A stretch of DNA of 57,751 bases from Cytophagales bacterium (lineage in GTDB: Bacteria > Bacteroidota > Bacteroidia > Cytophagales > Cyclobacteriaceae), in assembly GCA_003454975.1 (NCBI GenBank), contig DMST01000363.1:19861-77611 (forward strand), written 5' to 3'. Numbering within the stretch: position 1 is the first letter of the stretch; every line of letters begins with the position of its first letter. Position numbers and translations under genes: made by a program. The notes under the pieces are model-generated. The model was not told the DNA's origin, did not search any database, and saw only the letters and a list, made by a program, of their open reading frames with translations. Shown here one piece after another: positions 32,990-41,363 of this stretch.

Positions 32990-35913
32990 TGAATAACAAG
33001 TCGGAAGTTTCCCCCTTTTTATTGGAGTTGGCCAGGCAGCTTGCTGTGGACTATGGTGCTAGATTGGGGCAGGTTACAGTAGTATTCCCTAACCGTAGAG
33101 CGGGCCTGTTTTTTAGGAAGTATTTATCACAGCAGATAGAGAAGCCAATTTGGTCGCCAGAGATTCTCAGTATCGAAGAATTCTTTGACAGGCTATCCCC
33201 CTTGCAAGTGGCAGATCACCTGTCGCAGGTGTTTGCGCTTTTTCAGGCCTTTCGCGATGCTAAGCAGGCCCAGGAGTCTTTTGATAAGTTTTTCTACTGG
33301 GGAGAAGTATTATTGCGGGATTTTGATGAGGTAGATAAGTACTTGGTGAATCCTGACGACTTATTTTACCTCCTGAAGGCACAAAAGGAAATTGAAAGTA
33401 AGTATGATTACCTCACTGATGAACAGCGGGAGGTGATTGGTAGGTTCTGGAAGAATTATGGTAACCAAGAAGGGGGCGAGCGTTCTTTTAGTACCATTTG
33501 GGAAGCTCTGGCTGGTATATACCGTCGGTTTGGTGATTTGCTTGCGGAAGAGGGGCTGACCTATGAAGGGAGGCAACACCGTTGGGTGGCAGAAGCGGCT
33601 AAGGAAGAGACGTTAAGTAGCTCATTCGAGTCCGTGGTTTTTGCAGGATTCAATGCCTTGACTTTAGCTGAGGAAACGGTGCTTAAGTACTTCGTTACGC
33701 AATTTGGGGCCCGCGTTGTTTGGGACTTGGATGCTTACTACGTGGAAGATCCTCTGCAGGAGGCAGGAGAATTTTTGCGTAAATACAAGGAAGATCGAGT
33801 ACTAGGTAGGTTCTTTCCGGATAACTTGCCTAACCAGCTAGCACAAACCCCGGATACTGTAGAGTTTGTTGGGGTTCCCTTAGCCGTAGGGCAAGCCAAA
33901 GCTTTGGGTAATGAACTGGAAGTGTGGAGCAACCAGCCAGGTTTCGATCCGGAAAGAGCCGTGGTGGTATTGCCCGATGAAAATCTACTTTTTCCTTTAC
34001 TCCATTCCCTCCCAGAATCCATTTCGAGCTACAACGTAACGATGGGGTACCCTCTTCGGCAGACCTTATTGTATTCCTTTTTGGAGCATGTGCTGGCCTT
34101 ACAGCAAGGGAAACGGGGTGCAAAGGAACAAACTCAGTATTCCTACCGGCCTCTGTTAGCTCTTTTGCGGCATCCCTTTTTGCAACACTACAATCCTGAA
34201 TTGGCTCAATTTTGGGCCCGACAGATAGAAGGTACCAATCGGCTTTGGGTTCTTGCCGAGGAGTTGAAGCATAGCAAAAAACCGTTGGGTAATCAGGCCT
34301 TCTACGAGGTCTTGTTCAATCCCTTGCAGCAAGAGAACCAGGTCTTCGATTATTTACTTACTCTGCTACGTTATGTTCGCAATCATCTGCCTACTCAGCG
34401 AGAAGAGGGAGGGGGTATTGTAGAGCAAGAATACCTGTACCAGTTCTATGTGCAAATCAATCGCTTACAGGATATTACCCAACAGCAAACCCTTGATTTG
34501 TCTTTGGATACCCTTTTGCGGCTTTTCCGTACCCTGATTCGTAACATGCGTATTCCCTTTAGCGGAGAACCGCTCAACGGATTGCAGATCATGGGAGTAC
34601 TGGAAACCCGTAATCTGGATTTCGATCATGTGTTTATGCTTAGCATGAATGAAGAGACTTTTCCTGCCGCACCCAACCGCAGTTCCTTCATTCCTTTCAA
34701 TCTGCGAAAGGGATTTGGTCTACCTACCTTCGATCAAGCCGATGCCGTATCCTCCTATCTTTTTTATCGCTTACTCCAGCGGGCTAGGCATCTACAGTTG
34801 TATTTCAATACGGAGGATACATCTCAGATGAAAGGAGAACCCAGTCGGTATTTGTTGCAGATCAGGTACGAGTTAGGTTGGAAAAACTTAAAAGAAAGGG
34901 TGCTGGCGCATCCTATGGAGCTTTCGCCTGTGCTGCCCATTTCTGTGGCTAAAGATCACGAGGTATTAGCCCGAATGGAGCGCTGGCGTGCTGACCTAAA
35001 CCCTCAATTGAAGGGGCTTACCCCCTCAGCGCTCAGTACATATTTGGCCTGTCGGTTGCAGTTCTATTTCAAATATGTGGCAAGTATTAAAGAGCCGGAT
35101 GAGATGGAAGAAATGGTGAATGCCCGGCTATTTGGCAATATTCTACACAACGCGCTGGAAGAATTATATCAAGATCATTGGGACCTTTCCGGTTCTTCTA
35201 AAGTATTACCTGAGCATTTTGTCAAATTGAAGCAAAAGGTTTCGGGATATATTGATCGTCAGTTTGCTGCGGAGTTTGGCCAACCAGATTCAGAATTTCA
35301 CTTCGAAGGGCGTAACGTCCTGGTTAAGGAGGTCATTATGCAATTGGTGTATCAAATATTGAAATATGATGAGGCATATGCCCCATTCAACTTGGTGGGT
35401 TTGGAGATTGGTAGGGATCCTGAGCAAGACCTGTTTTTAGAGATCGAATTACCGCAAGGCGGCAAAGTTCGCCTTGATGGCATTATTGACCGAATTGATG
35501 AGAAGGATGGTGTGATTCGGGTAATCGATTATAAAACTGGCCGGGATGATAAACAAGTGCCATCCGTCGAGTCCTTGTTTGAGCGCACAGGAAAAAAAAG
35601 AAACAAGGCTGCTTTCCAGACATTTTTATATGGATTGCTTTATCAAGAATTTGCCAAACCTACTAATCCCAATATTGCGCCAGGATTATACAATGCACGG
35701 GAAATGTTCAGCCCCGATTTTCAGCCTCATTTAATTTTAGGGAAGGGGAGTGGGAAAGGTGTTTTAAAGGATTTTAGCACTGTGGCATCCGAATTTTCGG
35801 CTGGATTAGGCCAATTAATAGCTGAGCTGTATGATCCATCCGTACCATTTGATCAGACGGATGATCATGCTCTATGTTCGATTTGTGCCTACCGAAAAAT
35901 CTGCCATCGTTAG
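32989..35913 (+). CDS. addB: AddB-like nuclease subunit (PD-(D/E)XK)
   Basis: 974 residues from the ATG at 32989. The N-terminal half is a degenerate helicase-like region (VVFPNRRAGLFFRKYL, VVLPDENLLFPLLHSLP, LQIMGVLETRNLDFDHVFML). The C-terminal nuclease has RLDGIIDRIDE, VIRVIDYKTG and QTFLYGLLYQ. Cysteines C687 (LACRLQFYFKY) and C963, C966, C972 (CSICAYRKIC) fit the 4Fe-4S staple seen in AddB-type nucleases. It lacks the Walker A of active helicases, as expected for AddB. It is translationally coupled to addA. No terminator lies right after the stop; the first hairpins with T-tracts are ~240-350 bp downstream. Confidence 0.9.
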   Translation: MNNKSEVSPFLLELARQLAVDYGARLGQVTVVFPNRRAGLFFRKYLSQQIEKPIWSPEILSIEEFFDRLSPLQVADHLSQVFALFQAFRDAKQAQESFDKFFYWGEVLLRDFDEVDKYLVNPDDLFYLLKAQKEIESKYDYLTDEQREVIGRFWKNYGNQEGGERSFSTIWEALAGIYRRFGDLLAEEGLTYEGRQHRWVAEAAKEETLSSSFESVVFAGFNALTLAEETVLKYFVTQFGARVVWDLDAYYVEDPLQEAGEFLRKYKEDRVLGRFFPDNLPNQLAQTPDTVEFVGVPLAVGQAKALGNELEVWSNQPGFDPERAVVVLPDENLLFPLLHSLPESISSYNVTMGYPLRQTLLYSFLEHVLALQQGKRGAKEQTQYSYRPLLALLRHPFLQHYNPELAQFWARQIEGTNRLWVLAEELKHSKKPLGNQAFYEVLFNPLQQENQVFDYLLTLLRYVRNHLPTQREEGGGIVEQEYLYQFYVQINRLQDITQQQTLDLSLDTLLRLFRTLIRNMRIPFSGEPLNGLQIMGVLETRNLDFDHVFMLSMNEETFPAAPNRSSFIPFNLRKGFGLPTFDQADAVSSYLFYRLLQRARHLQLYFNTEDTSQMKGEPSRYLLQIRYELGWKNLKERVLAHPMELSPVLPISVAKDHEVLARMERWRADLNPQLKGLTPSALSTYLACRLQFYFKYVASIKEPDEMEEMVNARLFGNILHNALEELYQDHWDLSGSSKVLPEHFVKLKQKVSGYIDRQFAAEFGQPDSEFHFEGRNVLVKEVIMQLVYQILKYDEAYAPFNLVGLEIGRDPEQDLFLEIELPQGGKVRLDGIIDRIDEKDGVIRVIDYKTGRDDKQVPSVESLFERTGKKRNKAAFQTFLYGLLYQEFAKPTNPNIAPGLYNAREMFSPDFQPHLILGKGSGKGVLKDFSTVASEFSAGLGQLIAELYDPSVPFDQTDDHALCSICAYRKICHR

Positions 35914-36149
35914 ACATTTGTGTCTCTTCCATGGCTACAAATAACATTGGTAAGAAATAGTGGCAAATTGTGGTGTCCTGTTCTGCTAAATATCTAGAAT
36001 TCTCTGGTTTCATCAGAGATGTCTATATCCATATCCATATTTCCAATCAGAATATCTTGTAATTAGATGTGGGATTTGGCCTGGATTTCAACTTTATTTA
36101 AGGATTTTGTTTAGGTATTGCCTATTCATGTGTATTTTCGTGCTAATTA

Positions 36150-36261
36150 GAAGGGAATGCCGATCCCTTCATTATATTTATTTAAACCTGTTTAGGTTTT
36201 CTTTTTCATAGCGTTGATTGGGCCCGGTGCATTCTTTGAGTGTTACCGGGTTTTCTTTTTT
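36150..36261 (+). ncRNA. possible small RNA or 3' UTR with tandem hairpin/T-tract units
   Basis: Three plus-strand hairpins lie in a row. GAAGGGA/TCCCTTC (36150-36170, 7-bp stem) is the first. AAACCT-GTTT-AGGTTT (36184-36199) is followed by TCTTTTT, and CCCGGT/ACCGGG (36223-36250) by TTTTCTTTTTT. The last two look like intrinsic terminators. They are far from the addB stop, so either addB has a long 3' UTR or a short transcript starts near 36145. Nothing matches a known RNA family. Confidence 0.35.
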
Positions 36262-36293
36262 GTCCAGATCTTTCTCTTTTGTTTGTCGGGCAT

Positions 36294-36315
36294 AAAAAAA
36301 GGGGGCAGAGCCCCC
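36294..36315 (-). terminator. terminator of the YceI lipoprotein gene
   Basis: GGGGGC-AGA-GCCCCC forms a 6-bp GC stem. On the minus strand it is followed by seven T (36294-36300). It lies 27 bp past the stop at 36342. Confidence 0.9.
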
Positions 36316-36341
36316 TATATAAAGAATGATTTTAGTGCTGA

Positions 36342-37121
36342 TTACATTGCCTCAGCCATAGCAGGTTTAGCCACAATATCGAATCCAATACCCATCTCAT
36401 CACGGATATAATCATCTTTTGCTGCAGCAATGATGTCAGCAGAACCAGCACCATAGGTTACTCCCCACTGCGTTCGATCGATATAGAATTTCGCAGATGC
36501 CTTCACGCCGCCTTCAGCGATTTCTACATGGGCAGGGATTGTGATGGACTTAGTAGTGCCCCGCAGGGTAAGATTACCTGTCAGGTTGTGAGTAGGGTTT
36601 GCTGTCATCCACTCATCTGCTTCACCTTCTTCGCCTTCAGTAGTTGCTGGAGCTTCGTAAACTGCTACGCCAGTAATTTCAAAAGTAGCAGTAGCATTAG
36701 CTTCGTTTACAGTACCATTCCCCTCTTCGTCGTAAGACATTACGTCAAAGAAGTCTGCTGACTGCAGGTGACCAACCAATTTACCCTTGCCCTCATCATC
36801 TAAGTCTTCGTCAGTACATTCGATTTGAGCCAAGTTCATCATTACCTTACCACCTTCTAGGGCGCCATCTTTTACTGTTACATTGCCACCGCTCACGGCC
36901 ACAGTACCTTGGTGGCTGTATTTGAATGCTCCGGCCAAATCTTTGAAACCAACCCACATAACGGCAGAAGCGCCATCGTCGATCATCATGTCTGTCCCCG
37001 TAGAAGCTTGTACCTCTTGTGCATCGTTAGCTTCAACAGTTTCTTTCTCTGCGCCACCTCCACACGAGGCCACTAAAAGGGCAACTGCCACCAGCATTGA
37101 AGAAATTTTCAGCACTTTCAT
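36342..37121 (-). CDS. YceI family lipoprotein
   Basis: 259 residues with a lipoprotein signal (ALLVASC, Cys20) and a Glu/Ala/Thr linker. The YceI-like lipocalin-type barrel follows: SAVMWVGFKDLAGAFKYSHQGTVAVSGGNV, HLQSADFFDV, GNLTLRGTTKSITIPAHV and FYIDRTQWGVTYG are the usual segments. YceI proteins bind isoprenoid or other hydrophobic ligands in the periplasm; some are linked to stress or acid response. An acidic EGEEGEADEW insertion (~residues 163-172) is unusual. It is monocistronic with its own terminator. Confidence 0.9.
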   Translation of the reverse strand: MKVLKISSMLVAVALLVASCGGGAEKETVEANDAQEVQASTGTDMMIDDGASAVMWVGFKDLAGAFKYSHQGTVAVSGGNVTVKDGALEGGKVMMNLAQIECTDEDLDDEGKGKLVGHLQSADFFDVMSYDEEGNGTVNEANATATFEITGVAVYEAPATTEGEEGEADEWMTANPTHNLTGNLTLRGTTKSITIPAHVEIAEGGVKASAKFYIDRTQWGVTYGAGSADIIAAAKDDYIRDEMGIGFDIVAKPAMAEAM

Positions 37122-37302
37122 TGTGAAAAGATTTAAGTTATTTAATAGTGTTTAGATTTTTACCTCTAGAGTTTAACCCCTTTAGGATGGGTTTGTTTAC
37201 GTAAAGAAACAGTAAGTGTTGCAACACTTAATTTCATGACCTAAAACTAGGGGTAAAATCTGGATAGTCTAGTGTCTTTGGAAAATATAATTCCTGGTTA
37301 AT

Positions 37303-37833
37303 ATGGCCTTAATTAAGCCTGTTCGGGGTATTTCCCCTATTTTCGGAAACGATTGTTATCTAGCAGACAATGCTACGGTGGTGGGAGAGGTAGTGATGGG
37401 CAACAATTGTAGCGTATGGTTCAATGCGGTGGTTAGAGGAGATGTGCACTCTATTACCATGGGGGACATGGTGAATGTGCAAGATGGGGCCATAATTCAT
37501 TGTACCTACCAGAAAGCCCCAACGGTGATCGGAAATCGAGTTAGCATTGCTCACAATGCCATTGTGCACGGTTGTACGCTGCAGGATGATGTATTGGTAG
37601 GTATGGGGGCTATCGTGATGGATCATGCGGTAGTAGGTTCTGGTTCCATCATAGCCGCTGGTGCGGTAGTATTAGCCAATACGGTGATAGAGCCAGGCAG
37701 TATTTATGCAGGCATGCCTGCAAAACGAGTAAAAAGTGTGGGAAGTGAAATGCAGGAAATTTTCCATCGGACCGCCCACAATTACGTAATGTATAGTAAA
37801 TGGTTTACTGAAAACACTGATTCTGAAACATGA
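37303..37833 (+). CDS. gamma carbonic anhydrase family protein
   Basis: A 176-residue left-handed beta-helix hexapeptide-repeat protein of the YrdA/CaiE/gamma-CA group. The three metal-ligand histidines are visible: His in IIHCTYQ, and two in SIAHNAIVHGC. VVRGDVHSI and YAGMPAKRVK are family motifs. Members are zinc or iron trimers, some with carbonic anhydrase activity; the loop with the Glu proton shuttle of Cam is absent, so activity is uncertain. It overlaps the DinB gene by 4 bp (ATGA). A TGTCTTTG at 37273-37280 may be its -7 element. Confidence 0.92.
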   Translation: MALIKPVRGISPIFGNDCYLADNATVVGEVVMGNNCSVWFNAVVRGDVHSITMGDMVNVQDGAIIHCTYQKAPTVIGNRVSIAHNAIVHGCTLQDDVLVGMGAIVMDHAVVGSGSIIAAGAVVLANTVIEPGSIYAGMPAKRVKSVGSEMQEIFHRTAHNYVMYSKWFTENTDSET

Positions 37834-38360
37834 AAAACCCTCTTCCTATTTCGACTGGAGATTACCCCGGTTTCTATGAGCCCTATGTATCCAAAGTGAT
37901 TGCCGCCTATGAAAGCAATCCCTGGCAGGCTTTCAAAGTACAGGCGGAAGAATTACCCGATTGGTTAGCGGAAGTGCCACTAGAGAAACAAAAGCATAGG
38001 TATGAGGAGGGAAAGTGGAGTGTGAGAGAGGTGATAGGCCACATGACAGATGCGGAGCGGATTTTTGGTACTAGGGCTCTACACTTTGCCCGTGATGAAC
38101 CACAATCCTTGTTAGGATTTGATGAGAATGCATATGTTCAAGCTGCCAACTTTGATGCTACAGACTGGTCGGTACTGCTCAATAACTTTAAAACTGCACG
38201 GTTGGCCAATCTGGCGATGTTTGAAACCTTTGAGAATAGCTGGTGGGACAAACAAGGCCAAGCAAATAATGCAGCCTTTCGACTGGGTGCTATGCCCTAT
38301 ATTATGGTTGGGCACGTGCTTCACCATGTGCACATATTAAGAAACCGGTATGGATTGTAG
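37830..38360 (+). CDS. DinB/YfiT-like metal-binding protein
   Basis: A 176-residue four-helix-bundle protein of the DinB superfamily. Probable metal-ligand histidines are in REVIGHMTDAERIF and GHVLHHVHILRNRYG. GKWSVREVIGHM matches the subgroup that includes YfiT-like hydrolases and bacillithiol-S-transferases. A bacillithiol link would fit the YpdA-type reductase gene 0.6 kb downstream, but that is inference. It is translationally coupled to the gamma-CA gene and convergent with the gene at 38368, 7 bp apart. Confidence 0.85.
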   Translation: MKNPLPISTGDYPGFYEPYVSKVIAAYESNPWQAFKVQAEELPDWLAEVPLEKQKHRYEEGKWSVREVIGHMTDAERIFGTRALHFARDEPQSLLGFDENAYVQAANFDATDWSVLLNNFKTARLANLAMFETFENSWWDKQGQANNAAFRLGAMPYIMVGHVLHHVHILRNRYGL

Positions 38361-38367
38361 TGGGAGG

Positions 38368-38781
38368 CTATTTGGTTTTTAACCAGTCTTCAGCTTCCTC
38401 TATGGCGTCAAAAAACTGAATTTCTAAATCTTCTTCTGCGAAGGTACCCCGAATAGTATCTACGAACACATCCTTCATTACCTGCTGGTGTGGGGTTACA
38501 AGTGCCATGAACTTGAGCCCTTTTCGGACCAAATGAGGGATGTGTTCATCTCGAATATGTGCCCTATCCTCCTTTGACATTTCTATCAGTTCATTAATTT
38601 CATAGAGGATTTTCCGACCGTCCTTTCTTGCAAGTATATCCTTCTCTAATTCTAAGCTCTGCCGAAATTGTTCGCTGTTTTCAAAGTGCTTAGTGTGTAC
38701 ATACAAGTACATCTTCTCAAAATTCCAATACACTGTGGTACTAGAATCATCGAGTTCTAGGTTCAAATTTTTCTGTTCCAT
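38368..38781 (-). CDS. SpoIIAA/STAS-like protein
   Basis: About 137 residues from the ATG at 38781 (MEQKNLNLELDDSSTTVYWNFEKM). The longer frame to 38865 would add a hydrophobic stretch that does not look like a natural start. The alternation of strands and helices, with RKILYEINELIEMSKEDRAHIR and GLKFMALVTPHQQVMKDVF, resembles SpoIIAA-like/STAS small proteins common in Bacteroidota. No phospho-acceptor Ser can be assigned with confidence. It has its own likely promoter and is not in an operon with YpdA. A partner role with the SpoIIE phosphatase at 13129 is conceivable but untested. Confidence 0.55.
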   Translation of the reverse strand: MEQKNLNLELDDSSTTVYWNFEKMYLYVHTKHFENSEQFRQSLELEKDILARKDGRKILYEINELIEMSKEDRAHIRDEHIPHLVRKGLKFMALVTPHQQVMKDVFVDTIRGTFAEEDLEIQFFDAIEEAEDWLKTK

Positions 38782-38929
38782 ACCTACTGGGTGCGATAAT
38801 GATAAAGGATAAAATATAAAATTTACCAATAGAATAGTAGCTATGGAATTCTTTTTTGTATACAACTCAGATTAGTCCTATAATTTCTCAACGTAGGCAT
38901 GCCTGATCACTCTTTACGAAACACGCCAA

Positions 38930-39889
38930 TTATTGAGACTGGATGTGGTGTATAATCTTCTTTCCGTGAAGTTTCCCATTTTCAATAAACACCCTAGCCG
39001 TCTCTTCCCCGCCTACTACCGACCCACAAACGAATATGCCTGGAACGTTGCTTTCATATGTATTTGGATCCATAGTTGGTATAAGAGCTTCCCCGGTTAA
39101 CTCTATTCCCAGTTTTCTTAGAAAATCACCGTCTGGCCGATATCCAGTCATTAGAAAAACAAAATCAGCTAACACCTCTTTCTCCTCGCCCGTATTCATG
39201 TCCTCGACTATGATTTGGTTTTCTTCAATCCGGACTACTTTATGTTCAAAGAGTGCAGGTACTTCCCCTTTTTTGATCCGGTTTTGTAGGTCTGGTACTA
39301 TCCAGTATTTAGCCGTTTTATCTAGGGAGGGGAACTGATGCACCACGGAAACATCAACCCCATTACGATACAAGTCTAGGGCCGTTTCCACGGCTGAATT
39401 AGCGCCACCCACCACTACTACTTTTTGATGTGCGTACCGGAAGGGTTCGTCATAGTAGTGGCTCACATGGGGTAATTCTTCACCGGGTATCTTGATTTTC
39501 TTAGGGACATCATAGTAACCAATAGAAAGAACGACTTTCTTGGTTTGGATTTCTCCTTTGGTGGTCTGTACTGTAAAACTCCCATTCTCACCCTCCACGT
39601 GGATAACCTCCGTGAATAATTGTAAGGGTAGATTGTAGTGTTCTGCTACCAGCCGATAGTATTTGAGGGCTTCGGTACGACTTGGCCGCATTTCAGTACT
39701 AGGGAAGGGGATACCACCAATGCTGATATTCTCAGAAGTTGAGAAGAATTTCATATTTAGTGGATATCGACGAACCGATTCGGTAATGCTGCCTTTATCC
39801 AAAATAATAAAAGATAAGCCAGCCTGTTGAGCTTCTATCCCGCAGGCAAGTCCACAAGGACCCGCCCCAATAATAACCAGATCGTACAT
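38930..39889 (-). CDS. ypdA: YpdA family bacillithiol disulfide reductase
   Basis: A 319-residue FAD/NAD(P)-dependent oxidoreductase. The FAD-binding motif GAGPCGLACG (8-17) includes Cys12, the position of the cysteine implicated in catalysis in YpdA/Bdr. The segment SIGGIPFPS and the NADPH-binding VVGGANSAVETALDLY (~157-172) match the YpdA (TIGR04018) pattern, and VADFVFLMTGYRPD is typical. The enzyme reduces oxidised bacillithiol with NADPH, which suggests that this organism uses bacillithiol. It is monocistronic from a very good consensus promoter at 39930-39959. Confidence 0.92.
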   Translation of the reverse strand: MYDLVIIGAGPCGLACGIEAQQAGLSFIILDKGSITESVRRYPLNMKFFSTSENISIGGIPFPSTEMRPSRTEALKYYRLVAEHYNLPLQLFTEVIHVEGENGSFTVQTTKGEIQTKKVVLSIGYYDVPKKIKIPGEELPHVSHYYDEPFRYAHQKVVVVGGANSAVETALDLYRNGVDVSVVHQFPSLDKTAKYWIVPDLQNRIKKGEVPALFEHKVVRIEENQIIVEDMNTGEEKEVLADFVFLMTGYRPDGDFLRKLGIELTGEALIPTMDPNTYESNVPGIFVCGSVVGGEETARVFIENGKLHGKKIIHHIQSQ

Positions 39890-39929
39890 GGTCGTATTTT
39901 CTATTCTACCTATCTCTGTATTGAGGGGG

Positions 39930-39959
39930 CAAAATTAAAGGTTGTTACAGTTTACTCAA
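39930..39959 (-). promoter_or_regulatory. consensus Bacteroidota promoter of ypdA
   Basis: On the minus strand, TTG (39957-39959), then 19 bases, then TAATTTTG (39930-39937). This is an exact match to TTG-N19-TAnnTTTG. The transcript would start ~30-35 nt before the ypdA ATG. Confidence 0.75.
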
Positions 39960-39979
39960 GCAGACAGTTGACTTTCCTT

Positions 39980-40008
39980 TTGATTCGGTAATAGGTTGTG
40001 TATTTTCC
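39980..40008 (+). promoter_or_regulatory. probable promoter of the holin-like gene
   Basis: TTG (39980-39982), 18 bases, then TATTTTCC (40001-40008), close to the Bacteroidota consensus. It lies 19 bp before the ATG at 40027. Confidence 0.4.
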
Positions 40009-40026
40009 CCAAAACTTATCTGACCT

Positions 40027-40380
40027 ATGCGCTTTTTGATCAGACTTTTGCTAATGACTGTCTCAGTATACATTGCAGCCTATATATTTGGGAGGCATGT
40101 TGAGGTAGATGGCATTTTTGCGGCTTTAGTTTTTTCCCTTATCCTGGCCTTTTTCAACGTTACCCTCAAGCCTTTATTGATTCTGCTGACCATCCCGGCC
40201 ACGGTGTTGACCCTAGGTTTGTTTCTCCTAGTTATTAATGCGATTGTGGTCTTAGCGGCAGATTATTTTGTGGCTGGGTTCTACGTAAATGGTTTCTGGT
40301 GGGCGTTGCTTTTTAGCTTGGTTCTTTCCGTACTTTCTTCCTGGCTTAATGAGCAATTTGGCGCCAAGGAAAAGGAATAA
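40027..40380 (+). CDS. phage holin family (YvlD-like) membrane protein
   Basis: A 117-residue inner-membrane protein with four predicted helices (about 5-22, 28-50, 54-80 and 88-108). LAFFNVTLKPLLILLTIPATVLTLGLFLLVINA is characteristic of the 'phage holin family 4/YvlD' group (PF04020). Despite the name, these are chromosomal proteins of unknown function without phage context; nothing phage-like is near. It is convergent with porP, with a shared terminator. Confidence 0.88.
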   Translation: MRFLIRLLLMTVSVYIAAYIFGRHVEVDGIFAALVFSLILAFFNVTLKPLLILLTIPATVLTLGLFLLVINAIVVLAADYFVAGFYVNGFWWALLFSLVLSVLSSWLNEQFGAKEKE

Positions 40381-40382
40381 AA

Positions 40383-40409
40383 AATGCCCTGCAGTATGTG
40401 CAGGGCATT
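40383..40409. terminator. bidirectional terminator, holin-like gene / porP operon
   Basis: A perfect 11-bp stem AATGCCCTGCA / TGCAGGGCATT with a 5-nt loop. On the minus strand it is followed by TTTTATT, so it ends the surface-protein operon. It also lies just past the stop of the holin-like gene. Confidence 0.85.
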
Positions 40410-40431
40410 GATACTATAGGTTTTATTCTTG

Positions 40432-41352
40432 TTAGAAATAGCTCAAACAGGGATTGGGGGTAAGATTCATTCTATAGCTTACCATGAACTCATGACTTCC
40501 TGTGGCAAAATCCCGAATATCTGAAGTAAGGAAGTCGAAAGAATACCCGAACCTCCAGTTATCATTGAGTTGAGTTTCGAAGGTGGCAAATACTGCGTCG
40601 CCAGAACGCCAACCTACCCCAAAGAATACTTTGTCATGGATGACCAATGAGTTGTTGATGTCAAAGCCCAAAGGACTACCATCTTGGGCCCTAACTAATA
40701 CGGTTGGGCGATAACGTAGGTTCTCTGCAATATCGATTACCATCCCACCCATGAGATAGTAGTTACGGGCGTCACGTACCTCACTAAGCACTTCAGACAG
40801 CTCAAATATGGGGGTGGCCAGCAGGTACGGTACTGATAATCCGGCAAAGAACCTTTCATTGTAGAAATACGCTCCGGTGCCAAAATTGGGTTTGAAGAAT
40901 CTAACCTGGCCTACTCCTGTGAGTGGGTCACCCTCATCAGCTTCATTTAGTAAGTCGAACCTATCGGTGCGATAATTGAAGCCTCCTTGTAACCCTAAGG
41001 AGAGGGTACCTACCAAGAAATTGACCTGATAGGTATAAAAACCATAGAAGGCCAGATCTTCATGAATCCCCACTTGATCGCGGTACAGTAAGGCGCCCAC
41101 CCCAATTTTACGGTCGGGTAGCCCAGCATGAACGCTCAAGGTTTGAATGTTAGGAGCCCCCTCAAAATTAACCCATTGATCTCTGTACTGAATGGTTGCA
41201 TTCAATTGCTTCTGATATCCAGCATAGGCAGGATTGATCAGCATGCCATTGAACATGTATTGGGAATATAATGGGCGCTGTTGCCCAAAGGAGGCCTTGG
41301 AAAGGACCAAGGCTACTCCCAGTATCAAACATATTTTCAGGTGCTTCTTCAT
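40432..41352 (-). CDS. PorP/SprF family type IX secretion membrane protein
   Basis: A 306-residue outer-membrane beta-barrel protein with a signal peptide (residues 1-23, ending ASFGQ). It starts QRPLYSQYMFNGMLINPAYAG, the hallmark of the PorP/SprF family (TIGR03519). The pattern QWVNFEGAPNIQTLSVHAG and GVGALLYRDQVGIHEDLAFYGFYTYQ is also typical. PorP-type proteins belong to the T9SS, and SprF-type paralogs next to giant adhesins are needed to deliver cargo with the type B C-terminal domain. It starts 11 bp after the 3904-residue adhesin, the sprB-sprF order of gliding flavobacteria, so it is most likely a cargo-specific SprF-like protein. Confidence 0.93.
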   Translation of the reverse strand: MKKHLKICLILGVALVLSKASFGQQRPLYSQYMFNGMLINPAYAGYQKQLNATIQYRDQWVNFEGAPNIQTLSVHAGLPDRKIGVGALLYRDQVGIHEDLAFYGFYTYQVNFLVGTLSLGLQGGFNYRTDRFDLLNEADEGDPLTGVGQVRFFKPNFGTGAYFYNERFFAGLSVPYLLATPIFELSEVLSEVRDARNYYLMGGMVIDIAENLRYRPTVLVRAQDGSPLGFDINNSLVIHDKVFFGVGWRSGDAVFATFETQLNDNWRFGYSFDFLTSDIRDFATGSHEFMVSYRMNLTPNPCLSYF

Positions 41353-41363
41353 GTTGAGTATTC

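Larger units (their letters stand above)
35914..36341. other. intergenic region between addB and the YceI gene
   Basis: About 430 bp without a convincing gene. It holds three plus-strand hairpins listed separately or in the findings, a short ATATCCATATCCATAT direct repeat (36027-36042), and the minus-strand terminator of the YceI gene. TATTTTCG at 36132-36139 is a near match to a -7 box, just upstream of the first hairpin. Confidence 0.5.

Noticed and set aside
40027..40380. A phage remnant suggested by the 'phage holin family' protein
   Set aside because: This YvlD-like family is a common chromosomal membrane protein, and no lysis, tail, integrase or att-like sequence is near.
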